DNA of 64,000 nt. It comes from Ochromonas danica. Lineage: Eukaryota; Sar; Chrysophyceae; Chromulinales; Chromulinaceae. Below, piece after piece: positions 22,953 to 32,480 of the stretch. Where the stretch lies: contig VKHL01000001.1 in assembly GCA_015146655.1 (NCBI GenBank), positions 489,501-553,500 of the forward strand, written 5' to 3'. Within the stretch, counting starts at the first letter, position 1; every line of letters starts with the position of its first letter. The notes beneath the pieces were generated by a model. The model searched no databases, was not told the origin of the DNA, and saw only the letters and a program-made list of their open reading frames with translations. The position numbers and the translations under genes are program-made.

Positions 22953-23091
22953 GATTGCTGAAGTGAATGAGCGAATGGTAAAGGAAAAGGACAGACCCAC
23001 AAGGGAATGGCGCAGGAAATGCATTTTGACTGACTCTGTGGCACCATCTCATTATTGCAATTGCGGGGGAAGAGGGAGAAAGAAACCAGGT

Positions 23092-23102
23092 TTAACTTAA
23101 GA
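23092..23102. promoter_or_regulatory. TTAACTTAAGA motif between divergent genes
   Basis: This is the same core as in the 17-bp elements at 7605 and 30683, here between the translin-like gene (minus) and the 48-aa gene (plus). The role is inferred from position only. Confidence 0.25.
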
Positions 23103-23189
23103 CGATTTGACTGTGAGGGTGGTGTTCCTTTGGTTTTGCTTCGATGATCAGAGAGAATCAATTTCATTCAGTAATATAAATTTATCATC

Positions 23190-23336
23190 ATGTTCGTCTT
23201 TAAGAATAAGTCGAAGAAAGGAGGAAATAGCCAAATTCTTACCCGTGGTTTGCTTTTGGCTGGTTATTTTGGAGTTCTACGTGCGGCATATACTTTCTTG
23301 GCTTCTGAGTATGCTCCCCAGTTCCTGAAGTACTAG
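23190..23336 (+). CDS. 48-aa single-pass membrane miniprotein
   Basis: This short intronless ORF starts MFVFKNKSKKGG, continues with a hydrophobic helix around TRGLLLAGYFGVLRAAYTFL and ends APQFLKY. A basic N-terminus, one transmembrane helix and an aromatic tail are the layout of small accessory subunits of mitochondrial complexes (TOM, ATP synthase, respiratory chain). I cannot name the family. The ATG sits in a region preceded by typical AT-rich leader sequence, and the gene is divergent to the translin-like gene, so it is likely real. Confidence 0.5.
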   Translation: MFVFKNKSKKGGNSQILTRGLLLAGYFGVLRAAYTFLASEYAPQFLKY

Positions 23337-23649
23337 AATGTTAGGCTTGTCATAGGCAGTGTTGTATAGAAGAAGGAATGATGATGCCTGTGTGAATGCC
23401 AGTTGTCTCTTTCTCTTGATTAACTAAATATGCCATTCTTGTTGACACCTCTTCTTCCGCACAGATTTAACCAAACCTCATCCCACCTTGACTTCTTTTC
23501 TCTGATTGGCATGCCTCATAGTGTGGTCATTTCTTTCTTCAAAATCATAGGTCCATGGACCAAAGAACCCGAAACACATTGGATGAGATCAAGGGCACAA
23601 TTATTGGCTATTTACATTCAACACGACTCAACAAGGTAATCTCACACAT
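23337..23649. other. Intergenic spacer
   Basis: This is 313 bp between the 48-aa gene and the stop of the minus-strand 680-aa gene. There is no convincing ORF. Confidence 0.35.
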
Positions 23650-25760
23650 TCAGAAACGAGACCGTTTCGATGGCTGTTCTGATAGACTCGTATCATCTCT
23701 CATTGAACCTCCCGAACAAGTTGGTGTGGTGGATAGTGGTACCAACGAAACTCCATCACTCTCCATCAAATCAGCTCCAGATTGACCGGCACAATAATAC
23801 TCAGCAATCAGACGCAACAGGCGCCAAGCACCGGAACTTCCATCTGCAGACTCTTGCCTTGCCTGTTGCAACTGGGCATTTGTCGGCATGGGAACAGCTA
23901 AATTCTTCTCCAATGTGGTCTGGACTGGCTCAGATAAAGAAGGAAACAAGCACATGCCCTCCATAGAACCGCAGCCTGGAAGGACCTCGTCACGCACAGT
24001 GCTAACAGATTGAGGCGAGCCTTCAGCGTCGTTTCTTGAAAAAGAAGGTGGGGTCGGAGGTGCAGCCCTTGAAGAGGTGGTAGTTGGTGCTCCAGTTGCA
24101 CGTCCCATAATAGCAGGAACGCCATTGCTGTTGGGCTCCGAAATAAGAGCATTGAGCGAAAGTAGTGGCTCAAATAAGCCGGAACCACAGCTTTGTGTTG
24201 CTGTCACATCATTGGGAACTGCAGGAGGAACAAACAAAGATCCCTGACTCAATTCGGCCAACGAAGGCAAAGAAGGCGGTCGTTTCATAGATATAGACTG
24301 CCCCAATAATGAACGTGAGTTGCTCAGCATTGATAGCCCAGCTGGCTGCAAGGTTGGAGCAGTTGAGAAGCAGTGTGGATCGATCGACAGAGGAGCTTGC
24401 AGAGAAAGAATAAAGAATATCGCAGGTTCTACAGCAACAGGGAAGACAAGAGTGAGCTTAAGTAAGTCCTGCAGCAAGCGCAGAGGCTCTTGTTTCTCAT
24501 TCAATAGTAAAGAGCTAATCGAGTTGAGCAGATCTGACGATGAAGGTCGATAAGGAAAAGGGACTGGCAAACGTTGTCCGCCAAGCTCTTTGAGTTGTCG
24601 TTTCACCGGATCAGCCTCGAAAGTTTCACAAAGCATCTGAAAGCGAAAGAAATAATCATGGATCGCTAACTGCTCGCATCTAGCAGCCGGAGATAGTCTT
24701 GCAATATCTTTGAGTCGAAAATAGGAGGTACAGGCGCATAAATCAGGCACTTCATTTATTAAATCAGATAAAATGGATTTAGATGGCAGTCCTTCAACTA
24801 TAGCTTTCAAGATATCTTCTACTCGAAGATCTGACTGAATGACATCCGCTTGAAGTGGCAGAGAGAAATATCGTAGCACAGCTTGAGGATCAAGTAGATC
24901 CGTAAGTACTCCCTGAGGCATATCCAGCTGCTGTGGATCATCTTCAGGATTGTATCCTCGCGGTAATTCAATACAAGGGTAATACCTTATGCGAGAATTA
25001 GACTCTGAAAGAGAATTTCCCACGATTTCTTGACGTTCACGGAAAGAGCCAAAAGTAAACGAGGGTGAGTCAAAATACCCCACGGGAAAGAACTGATCTG
25101 AACGAAAGTCCAAACCCAAAGTAAACGGCCATAAGGGCTTATGAGGCTTAACAGATGAGTTACGACGAAGAAGACAAACAGTGACTGCGAAAACATGGCG
25201 TGCTGAGCCTCGGAAGCGAGCACCTGGCCATGCATAGCTCCAACCACGTAACTCAGTATTGAACTCAAATAGACCACGGAGGTAAACTAATTCTCCCATC
25301 TCTTTTCCAGGGAATGATTCTACTAGTCTGCCCCAATAGGTAGATCGCTGATTTGAAGGTTTAGGGCGAACGATCTGCTGCAATGCTTCACCTGCGATAG
25401 GTTCCGATATGCAATAGGAGGCCTCTTGAGGCTTATATTCTCCAACACAGCAGATACTATCCAAAGATATACTACCAGCTAAAGTCTTCTCGATATAGAG
25501 ATGAACGACGACCGTCACTGGACGACCACAAAAGTTCTTATCATTGTGTTGAGGCGAGCAAGTAGGAAAACACCGGATATTTCGCTGTCCATTTGCTCGG
25601 CTTTGCAATAAAACAAGGTTATGTACGTGAATTGAAGAGAATCAATCAATACTTCAGAAGAAACTAACCTGCTGCTTCGATAATATACCTCTTTGAAACC
25701 ATTTGAAGCGGGAAACTCTACTCCAACCGTCACTCCACCAAGAACGGACAAGTCTTCCAT
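23650..25760 (-). CDS. Uncharacterised 680-aa protein
   Basis: Two exons (25760-25669, 25600-23650) are joined in phase at YYRSSS/RANGQR. I do not recognise the family. The first 210 residues alternate strands and short loops with several Trp and Phe residues (RGWSYAWPGARF, KPLWPFTLGLDF) and look like a folded beta-rich domain. Residues about 215-400 are helical, with leucine-rich segments (SDLLNSISSLLLNEKQEPLR). The last 250 are Ser/Pro/Thr-rich and disordered. The protein ends in a basic SKRSRF, a possible nuclear signal. Its start is 366 bp from the 3' end of the minus-strand ankyrin gene. Confidence 0.6.
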
Positions 25761-26127
25761 ATTTATAACGTCGTGGAAAGCACTTTTTACTCTTCTAATT
25801 CATGCCAGTTCCTCCAATTGGAGTCGCTTATGGTTTGTTGGGATGTGGAATGAGTCCCGCCCCCGTTTCCGGGCCCCCGCAAAAAGTGGTGCATACGATA
25901 TGCGATATATGATGGAACATGATTTGACTAACTACAGTATATAGTATAGTGGATAGATTATTGTTACAAAAATTCACAGAGAATGCTTAATTTCATATCC
26001 TATAATACAAAGCACTCATTAACTCGAACACTTCTTCAAAACATCAGTAGGAACTTTGATATCACAGAAGCTATTACTCGACACAAAGCGATAAATACAC
26101 CAAAAATGCACAATCCCATAGAGGAAA
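25761..26127. other. Intergenic region, upstream of the 680-aa gene
   Basis: This is 367 bp between the start of the 680-aa gene and the stop of the second ankyrin gene, both on the minus strand. It presumably holds the promoter of the former. No motif is recognised. Confidence 0.35.
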
Positions 26128-26976
26128 TTATGGAAGTGATGGCCAATAAATGTCTTGGACAATCTCTAAGAAAGCACACCAGTGTGCTTGCTGGTCAGGC
26201 TGAACGTAATGTAAAGGAGTGTAACCACGAAAATCTTGCAACCTGAGCAGATCGGGATTTAACCGAAGAAAGAGAAACACTAATGGAAAGCACTGCCCAC
26301 TATCAGGCCTCCAGCAAACGTCATGCAAAGGACTTCGTCCGTAGTCATCTAACAAATGCTGGAGATTGGTGGATTGTGTGACCTCTTGATCAGAGGAGGT
26401 CAGAGAGTCCAGGCTGGCGATGCTTGGTGATCGGCTTACTGGAGGCGAATGATCCATCAGAAATCGCACAGTCTCAACATCTGCCCTTCTACACGCTATA
26501 TGAAGTGTCGATTCACCAAAGCGATTGCAAGCATTCATGCATACTCCTTGGTCATAAAGGCGTTGCAACTCTTCAATATTGGATGTTCGAACTGCATCCA
26601 ATAGATCTTTACTATAACTTTCCATACGAAGAGAATCCGGAATAAAACTATTGAATTGCAACTATTAGTGAATGATACTAATTGGTTCAAAAGAGGCAAC
26701 TTACTTGTCCATGGGTTGTCGCAAGGATGGCAGAGGCAGCCACTCCTTTCCTCGTTTCTTAAATAGTTCGCCCATATAGGTCATAGGGTCAACTTCGTTC
26801 ATTTGACCAGCCCATTGTGAGAGTCGTCGATCAACTTCTTCTCTAACGAACAGCTCTTTCTCCAAGGAAATGTCCTTTGTCGTTGTGGAAAACCTGGGTC
26901 TCTTGGAGCTGCTTTCCAATGGCGAGGACTCACGCTCAAACGATTCCACGGTCAAAGGAAAGATTTGTGGCACCAT
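26128..26976 (-). CDS. Ankyrin-repeat protein, paralogue of the gene at 20159-21142
   Basis: Two exons (26976-26705, 26647-26128) give 263 aa. An N-terminal helical block (REEVDRRLSQWAG) leads into ankyrin repeats: SNIEELQRLYDQGVCMNACN, ESTLHIACRRADVETVRFL, DDYGRSPLHDVCWRP and DFRGYTPLHYV. The end reads WCAFLEIVQDIYWPSLP. The repeat order, the CNRxxES...ACRR phrase and the CWRP/WCAFL ending match the plus-strand ankyrin protein closely, so the two are paralogues. The intron positions differ: here it precedes the repeats, while in the other gene it splits the first repeat. A Ser-rich insert separates repeats 2 and 3. Function unknown. Confidence 0.75.
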
Positions 26977-27233
26977 GAATAGAAGATGGTTAGTTTAGGA
27001 CTCAATGCTCCAATAAATTGTGCTGCTCTTCCACTGACAATTCATTCGCTGTGATGGCAGCGCGAATTCCTTGATGACGCCGTGACGTGTCACAACACGG
27101 GTTTTGCTCAGCGACATAACTCAGTAATTAGCCATTTTTTGCGACTTTTACAGCTCTCTAATTCACTCCATCTCTCCTCTCTACAGCACACAGTCAGACA
27201 CTACTCTCATGACCCCAAACAAACCAATTGTTT

Positions 27234-28523
27234 TCAATTTTCCTTCACTAATTTCCGCTTATCCGCTGATGACTCCACGAATGGTTGCATCGGTGCTTTA
27301 GAATAAAAAGCAGCGAGTAGAACAACCACATGAGCTAGTTGAAGAAGAAGAGATGACCACCAAGTGGATGGGAAGATGTTGAAAGACAACTCAATCACTC
27401 CCATTAGCAACACTGATAAAGGAAAAGGCATCGACGTTTGCCACAGCAAGAAAGGCAACGAATAAAAGTACCAACAGTAGAATTGATAATGAAGGGATCG
27501 AGCAAAAACAACACCGATCAGATTGGATGTCCATAAGGTGCTAGCAATGAAATTAGCACTCAGTTTGCTGTTCTCCGACCTTTTAGGAGCGGCTGCAACT
27601 TGCACCAGCCACTTTCGTGCAAAGATTAAATAGCCCATAATGGTTAAAAGAAGAAGAAAAGCAGAGAGGTACTTGGAGACAAAGAACTCCTCGGGAAGGA
27701 ACTTGAAGTTCACCGTCCAAATGTAGGTGAACACGCGACCAAACTCGAATGCCTTTGAGATGTAGGAAATAGGATAGGTGAGCAAGAAGGGAGCACCCAA
27801 AATAAGTTGTACGCCTGCACAGATAGATAAGCATAGAATTGTCTCGCGTACGCCGTTAGCAAGAAGCAGCAGAAAAAGAAGACCCGGCGCATAGAGCAAC
27901 AAATTCATCTTAACAGAGACAGCCAACGAATACGTCGCACAACCAACACGCCAATGATATTTGCAGAATAAATACATAGCGATGTGGCCCAGGAGAACTG
28001 CAATACAGTCATTGAACATCCGCAACATGTAAATGGAATGAATTCGCTTTGATAAGATCAATATCAGTCCAACTAAGCCTGCCACTCTTCCACTTTGATA
28101 ATAGATCAGATAAACTACCGCAAGATTCACAATATAGACAACTACAAACAGAATCTGCGCTCTAAAGATGTCTGTTCCAGCGGAAGTGAGAGAACGCAGA
28201 CCAGCGAAGATATAGAGAAAGCCTGCAGGATAGACCAATGGACCTGTGCTTCCTTTCAAGTTTATGTAGTCAAGTTCACCTCCCAAAAAGCCTTCAACTT
28301 CCTCCATATAAGCCTTCCAGTCTATTTCGGTGTCTAAATAGAGGCATCAAAGTCAACCCAAAAAGTAACAAGTTCTCATTATGATCTTACAGTTAATCTT
28401 TGCAACAATAATAGCTGAGAGAACCACATCTATCAATATGAATAATAAAAAGAAGATATTAGCCCTCTTCGGATCGAGACAATGTCTCCAACACTGATTG
28501 ACAGTTCCAATCAAGTCCCTCAT
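27234..28523 (-). CDS. ALG3: ALG3, dolichyl-P-Man:Man5GlcNAc2-PP-dolichol mannosyltransferase
   Basis: Two exons (28523-28391, 28333-27234) give 410 aa, near the family's usual 430-460. The splice joins KIN to YTEIDWKAYMEEVEGFLGGE. This reproduces the ALG3 hallmark YTEIDWKAYM followed by DY...KGSTGPLVYPAGFLYIF. About ten transmembrane helices follow, with the lumenal phrase SRRIHSIY-type (here SKRIHSIYMLRMFNDC) and HYQFYCWYFYSLPFLLW. ALG3 adds the first lumenal alpha-1,3-mannose to the N-glycan precursor using dolichyl-phosphate mannose in the ER. ATG 28523 is chosen over an in-frame GTG upstream. Confidence 0.93.
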
Positions 28524-29159
28524 TTTCGTCTTGCTTTCCACCACTAGACTTGATTGTTGCCTTCACGCGCAAACAAACTACCCAGCAGCACATTCAAGCA
28601 AAACAGAGTAATACAAAGTAGACTAACGAACACAATTCTAAATTAACGAGGAGCGAGTCATCATACACAATCTTAAAACAATGAAGAACAAGTCTTTTAA
28701 CACACTGCAGTAATTTTTATAATTTTTTCAACTGGTCATCTAAGCGAAAACACTCATTCATATAAAGTAAGTACGCACCAAATCAATATTAAACACCACA
28801 AAAGAGATTCATCAAAGTGAAGAAAACTTGAAATGAAATAACACAAAACACATCTCGGACGTTTAGGCAGAGCTAAAGCTGTATCTTCCCAAGAAGCAAC
28901 GAGGAGGCCAAAGCCTGGAGAACTGTTGAGCGAGAGCCAACCATTAGAACACACCAAAAGAACTTTACCACCACAATTCACGTCAAAGCTATCCAAACAC
29001 AGCTTCCAAACGAGCACAAACCAAAACTACAAAACAACAAGTTATAAGGAGAGCAGACGAAGATGTTGTATCCATGCAAACAATACTCCTCGTTTCATTA
29101 AAAAAGTCGGATACACTCAATCTGCAATCAATTGTCGAAGAAAAAGAAAGTTATGCCAT
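28524..29159. other. Intergenic region, 636 bp
   Basis: This lies upstream of ALG3 and downstream of the LOV-like gene (both minus). Open frames in it have biased composition and no recognised similarity. It is AT-rich, probably the 3' untranslated region plus the ALG3 promoter. Confidence 0.4.
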
Positions 29160-30452
29160 TCATGCCTTGAGAATATTGCCTACAAGAGAAAGGAAATCAT
29201 TCACCATCTTCATTTGACGGAGGGAAGCTTCCGCGTTGGTGATATCGTATTGCACTGCAATGACATATTTATAATCTCCACTGTCTCTGCTGAGAACAGG
29301 CCGTAAAGCCAAAAAATTGAGAAAGTCAACACCATTTTTGCGACGATTCGTGATGGCAATTTTGCACCCTTCACCTTTGCTCAACGCATCAGCAATCTTC
29401 ATCAATTGATCCTCCTCGGTATTCGGCGACCTGAGAAAGCCATGGCCGCGACCAATAACCTCGCTTCGTTCATAGCGCGTGGTGCTCTCAAAAGCCCCAT
29501 TCACATACACAATTGGAAAACCCTTCGCCTCACGATCGGCAGAAGAAATACTGAAAGAAAAGGGCGCTTTCTCCAAGTAGGAAAGCACTTTATCAGCCCA
29601 TCTTCCTTCAATGAGAATCTTGTTGAGGTATTCATCCGAAACAGTTTGCGCCGTTTGAAGATACACTTCTTTCATTTGTCGAGCTTTCTCGGATTCACTG
29701 CAGCGAAAATTAGGGGCGGAAGGGCTTTCGTCTCCTTCATAAAGAATGAATGGCTCTTCCGGATTATGCAGAAAGTGTTGAAAGGCTTCAGAGGAAAGGA
29801 AAAGTGGCCAGAGAGTGGTCACTAGAATATCTCTCAACTCTTCAGTATTGAAACACGTCTCAATCACAGACAATTTTCGACGATTAGGTTTAGGTACGCC
29901 GTCCATAGTATCGCGTATCTTCAGTTGCGTGCATTTCATCATTGTGGCGGCAACCGCTTCCATGTCTTTCGAGTCACTGGAGGAAGTGCGACTACGAACG
30001 GAATAATCATTAAAAGCAATTTCTTGAAGGTCTTGTGTGGGCCTACGACGTGATAGTTGATCTTGAATGTCCATAGAGACTTTGCTTGTCCAGTCGAATG
30101 ACCGAATGTAGCCAATGAATGCTTTTCGAAGGCCTTCATCTTCTTTACATTCTTCTTGACCTCTCCAAATTTTCTCACAAAATAATTCTTGAGGAGGAAA
30201 TTTCTGTGCTTCAGCTTTTGGAGAAGATTGATTGGACATGGGGGATTTCTGTGCAATACTGATGGACTTCACCGTCTTCTCTGTAACTTCAATAACAGGT
30301 TTTGGGGAAGAAATAGGAGGTTTAGGCAAAGGCCTTTCCAAGGAAATTTTCTTTAAGACATCCATGGAGCAAAAGCTGGGAGCTTTTTCTCCGGTAGATG
30401 ATGGTTCGGGTTTCACGGAATAGTTCTGTCGCACCAAAGCTCCTTGACCCAT
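29160..30452 (-). CDS. LOV-like PAS protein lacking the photoactive cysteine
   Basis: This is a single exon of 430 aa. The C-terminal 120 residues form a LOV/PAS domain: PIVYVNGAFE, VIGRGHGFLRSPNTEED, then ITNRRKNGVDFLNFLALRPV and VIAVQYDIT. The flavin-contact Asn, Asn and Gln of LOV domains appear kept. The cysteine that forms the flavin adduct (GRNCRFLQ in phototropins and aureochromes) is replaced: the motif reads GRGHGFLR. The N-terminal 130 residues are Pro/Ser/Lys-rich. The middle (about 110-250) is helical and ends LWPLFLSSEAFQHFL, faintly like the end of an RGS domain. No bZIP is present, so it is not a typical aureochrome. It may be redox-sensitive or purely structural. Confidence 0.75.
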   Translation of the reverse strand: MGQGALVRQNYSVKPEPSSTGEKAPSFCSMDVLKKISLERPLPKPPISSPKPVIEVTEKTVKSISIAQKSPMSNQSSPKAEAQKFPPQELFCEKIWRGQEECKEDEGLRKAFIGYIRSFDWTSKVSMDIQDQLSRRRPTQDLQEIAFNDYSVRSRTSSSDSKDMEAVAATMMKCTQLKIRDTMDGVPKPNRRKLSVIETCFNTEELRDILVTTLWPLFLSSEAFQHFLHNPEEPFILYEGDESPSAPNFRCSESEKARQMKEVYLQTAQTVSDEYLNKILIEGRWADKVLSYLEKAPFSFSISSADREAKGFPIVYVNGAFESTTRYERSEVIGRGHGFLRSPNTEEDQLMKIADALSKGEGCKIAITNRRKNGVDFLNFLALRPVLSRDSGDYKYVIAVQYDITNAEASLRQMKMVNDFLSLVGNILKA

Positions 30453-30682
30453 TTCGCAGCAGAAATTTTTTTAGAATACAAAAAAAAGATTTATAAAAAA
30501 AAAGGAAATAGAGGGAAAAGCACAAGAAAAATTGTGCAAGGAAATAACCAAATTGGAGAAAGAGCTGATGACCCGCCGAAAAGGGCGTCAGGGTGATGTA
30601 ATTCTCAATCGTCACTTGTCTGAGGTCCAACCTGATCAAACACCTCACAAAACAGTTTCTTGCCAACTGTTTTTATTTTGAT

Positions 30683-30699
30683 TAGTTAACTTAAGAGGA
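30683..30699. promoter_or_regulatory. Candidate upstream element, copy of the one at 7605
   Basis: The exact 17-bp match to 7605-7621 lies 49-65 bp before the ATG at 30748, between two divergent genes. The role is inferred from position. Confidence 0.35.
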
Positions 30700-30747
30700 A
30701 TCCCTCAACCCACTTTGTTCCGCTTTCGGCTTTCATATTCTAAAACA

Positions 30748-31318
30748 ATGGATGATCATTATAGCCATGTTAACCATCAGCATATGGAAGTAGTTTCTTC
30801 TGAATCGTCTGACAAGATTAGTTTAGCAGAGCCTAATGTCTCCAGTCTAAACCGGAAACTTAGAGAGGCACGAACTAAAGCCAAGCATTATGGAAAAGAA
30901 GCTAATGATTGTTTTATCGAGAAAACGATCATGCTTGGGAATAGAAATTTTCATTAGTCAGAAAAAGTGTTGCAGCACGTGTACATCAATCTTCCTCTCC
31001 TCTTGTCCAGTCAGCTGTTCTATCTACTCACTCGCTATAGTCTCGTTCTCGAATCAATCCCTTTCTCTCTTCTCTGATCTTAGGTTACTGTTGTGGATGA
31101 TCTTTGAATTTTCTCCTTTTTGCAGGTTATTTGTGCCCTACATTGGAGTTGCTCCAGGGGATTATTCTCATCCTTCCTACAGTGCTAAAGGCTATTTGTC
31201 GGTGGTCTGTCTGATGATACTACCCTTTTCATTTCCACTGCGTACTATTCATGATCGTGAACTCTTCCAGAACTTACTTTACATCTTGAGCATGACAGCC
31301 CTTATGCTTGTCACTTGA
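30748..31318 (+). CDS. Small multi-exon gene, exon structure unresolved
   Basis: ATG 30748 opens a hydrophilic N-terminus (MDDHYSHVNHQHMEVV, then a helical LNRKLREARTKAKHYGKEAND). A donor after AATGATT with acceptor CATTAG at 30955-30957 would continue FRKSVAARVHQSSSPLVQSA. Further acceptors occur near 31083 and 31127. Two different frames downstream are protein-like and hydrophobic: one reads LFVPYIGVAPGDYSHPSYSA, the other, with two more introns, LGYLCPTLELLQGIILILP. I could not choose between them, so only the N-terminal exon is solid. A small membrane protein is likely. The last in-frame stop is near 31318. Confidence 0.35.
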
Positions 31319-31613
31319 ATCTGGGCCGAATAAATAATGATTGTACGGCTTAATTTAAATTTTGTAGCTAGAATTCACTCCACACTACTCTTTAGATTCT
31401 TAAATACTAACTAGTGCTTCTTTCAACACCCTCTTTTCTTTTCTTAGCAGAGCATGCTCCTTCACTTCGGTTGTTTGGAGTGATTTACGGTGGATGCCAG
31501 CGGCAATGGTTACTACTTGCGCGGGCAATGCAATCAATCTGCTGGACAGCACATAATTATTCACTCAGCTAGCCAGGCCAGTATTTATAATTATCCATTA
31601 TCTAGTACATTTT
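31319..31613. other. Intergenic spacer before the phosphatase gene
   Basis: This is about 295 bp with an aataaa-like signal (gaataaataatg) just after 31328. No gene is seen. Confidence 0.35.
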
Positions 31614-32393
31614 ATGAGGGTCTCCAGTCGTTTGGTGCCGGGAGTTACTTCTCTATTAGCCCTATCAATTGTATTGTCGTGTGCGCAAAACTCTGTGCGT
31701 CCTATAGATGCTGAGTTGGTAACGCCAAGTGATCAAGTGTTCCCATCCAAAGTCAAAGTTGTCCACTTTGTTCGCCATGCGGAAGGTCATCATAATGTGG
31801 CAGGCAAAAAGAGCCCACTCAAAGGATTTTTACGATCTGATCTCGAAGATGCTCAGATCACTCCGAAGGGAGTCAGTCAATGTCAAAAATTGCGTGATGA
31901 ATCCAAGCAAATCATTTCAGGAGCCCAGCTAGTTGTGACGTCTCCTATGCATAGGACGATGCAAACAGCGAGTCACAGCTTCCCTCATCTAGTGGGAAAA
32001 GTGCCCTGGGTAGCTGTGGAGCACCTAAGAGAGCGCACAGGATTACACCCATGTGATCGCCGACGACCCATCAGCGAGCATAAGAAAGTCTATGAACATA
32101 TCGATTTTGGACAGATTATAGAAGATAAAGATCCTTTGTTTTCTCAATATTTGTTGCGAGAGCCTCTAAGCAAGGTGGAAGAGCGTGCTAGAGCCTTCTT
32201 GGAGTGGCTTCATAGTCGTGAAGAAAATGAAATTGTGGTCGTCTCACATTCCAATTTCTTGCGAATATTATTTCAAAAAGTTTTGTGTGAAGACTGGGCT
32301 GAGTTTGAGAAGAACCCTCAGGAAAAATTTCAACATTGTGAGCTTCGAACTGTTGTGATGCGTTTGCCGCGGTTAACTGCACCTCCTCAATGA
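31614..32393 (+). CDS. Secreted histidine phosphatase (phosphoglycerate-mutase-like)
   Basis: This is a single exon of 259 aa. A signal peptide covers about residues 1-25 (VTSLLALSIVLSCAQNS). The catalytic RHG-type motif reads VHFVRHAEGHHN. The partner histidine lies in VVVSHSNFLRILFQ. SPMHRTMQTA supplies the second conserved arginine of the pocket. These define the histidine phosphatase superfamily, in which the first His is phosphorylated during catalysis. The nearest families are the plant and algal PGM-like proteins and fungal PHO-type phosphatases; the substrate cannot be read from sequence. The short C-terminal tail carries no retention signal. Confidence 0.85.
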   Translation: MRVSSRLVPGVTSLLALSIVLSCAQNSVRPIDAELVTPSDQVFPSKVKVVHFVRHAEGHHNVAGKKSPLKGFLRSDLEDAQITPKGVSQCQKLRDESKQIISGAQLVVTSPMHRTMQTASHSFPHLVGKVPWVAVEHLRERTGLHPCDRRRPISEHKKVYEHIDFGQIIEDKDPLFSQYLLREPLSKVEERARAFLEWLHSREENEIVVVSHSNFLRILFQKVLCEDWAEFEKNPQEKFQHCELRTVVMRLPRLTAPPQ

Positions 32394-32480
32394 AGAAATC
32401 GAAATGTACATTGTGTGTAATGTCGAATAAGTCGTGTAACGCATAAGTTGGAAATAATCATTTTTAAGTTTCAATTACCA

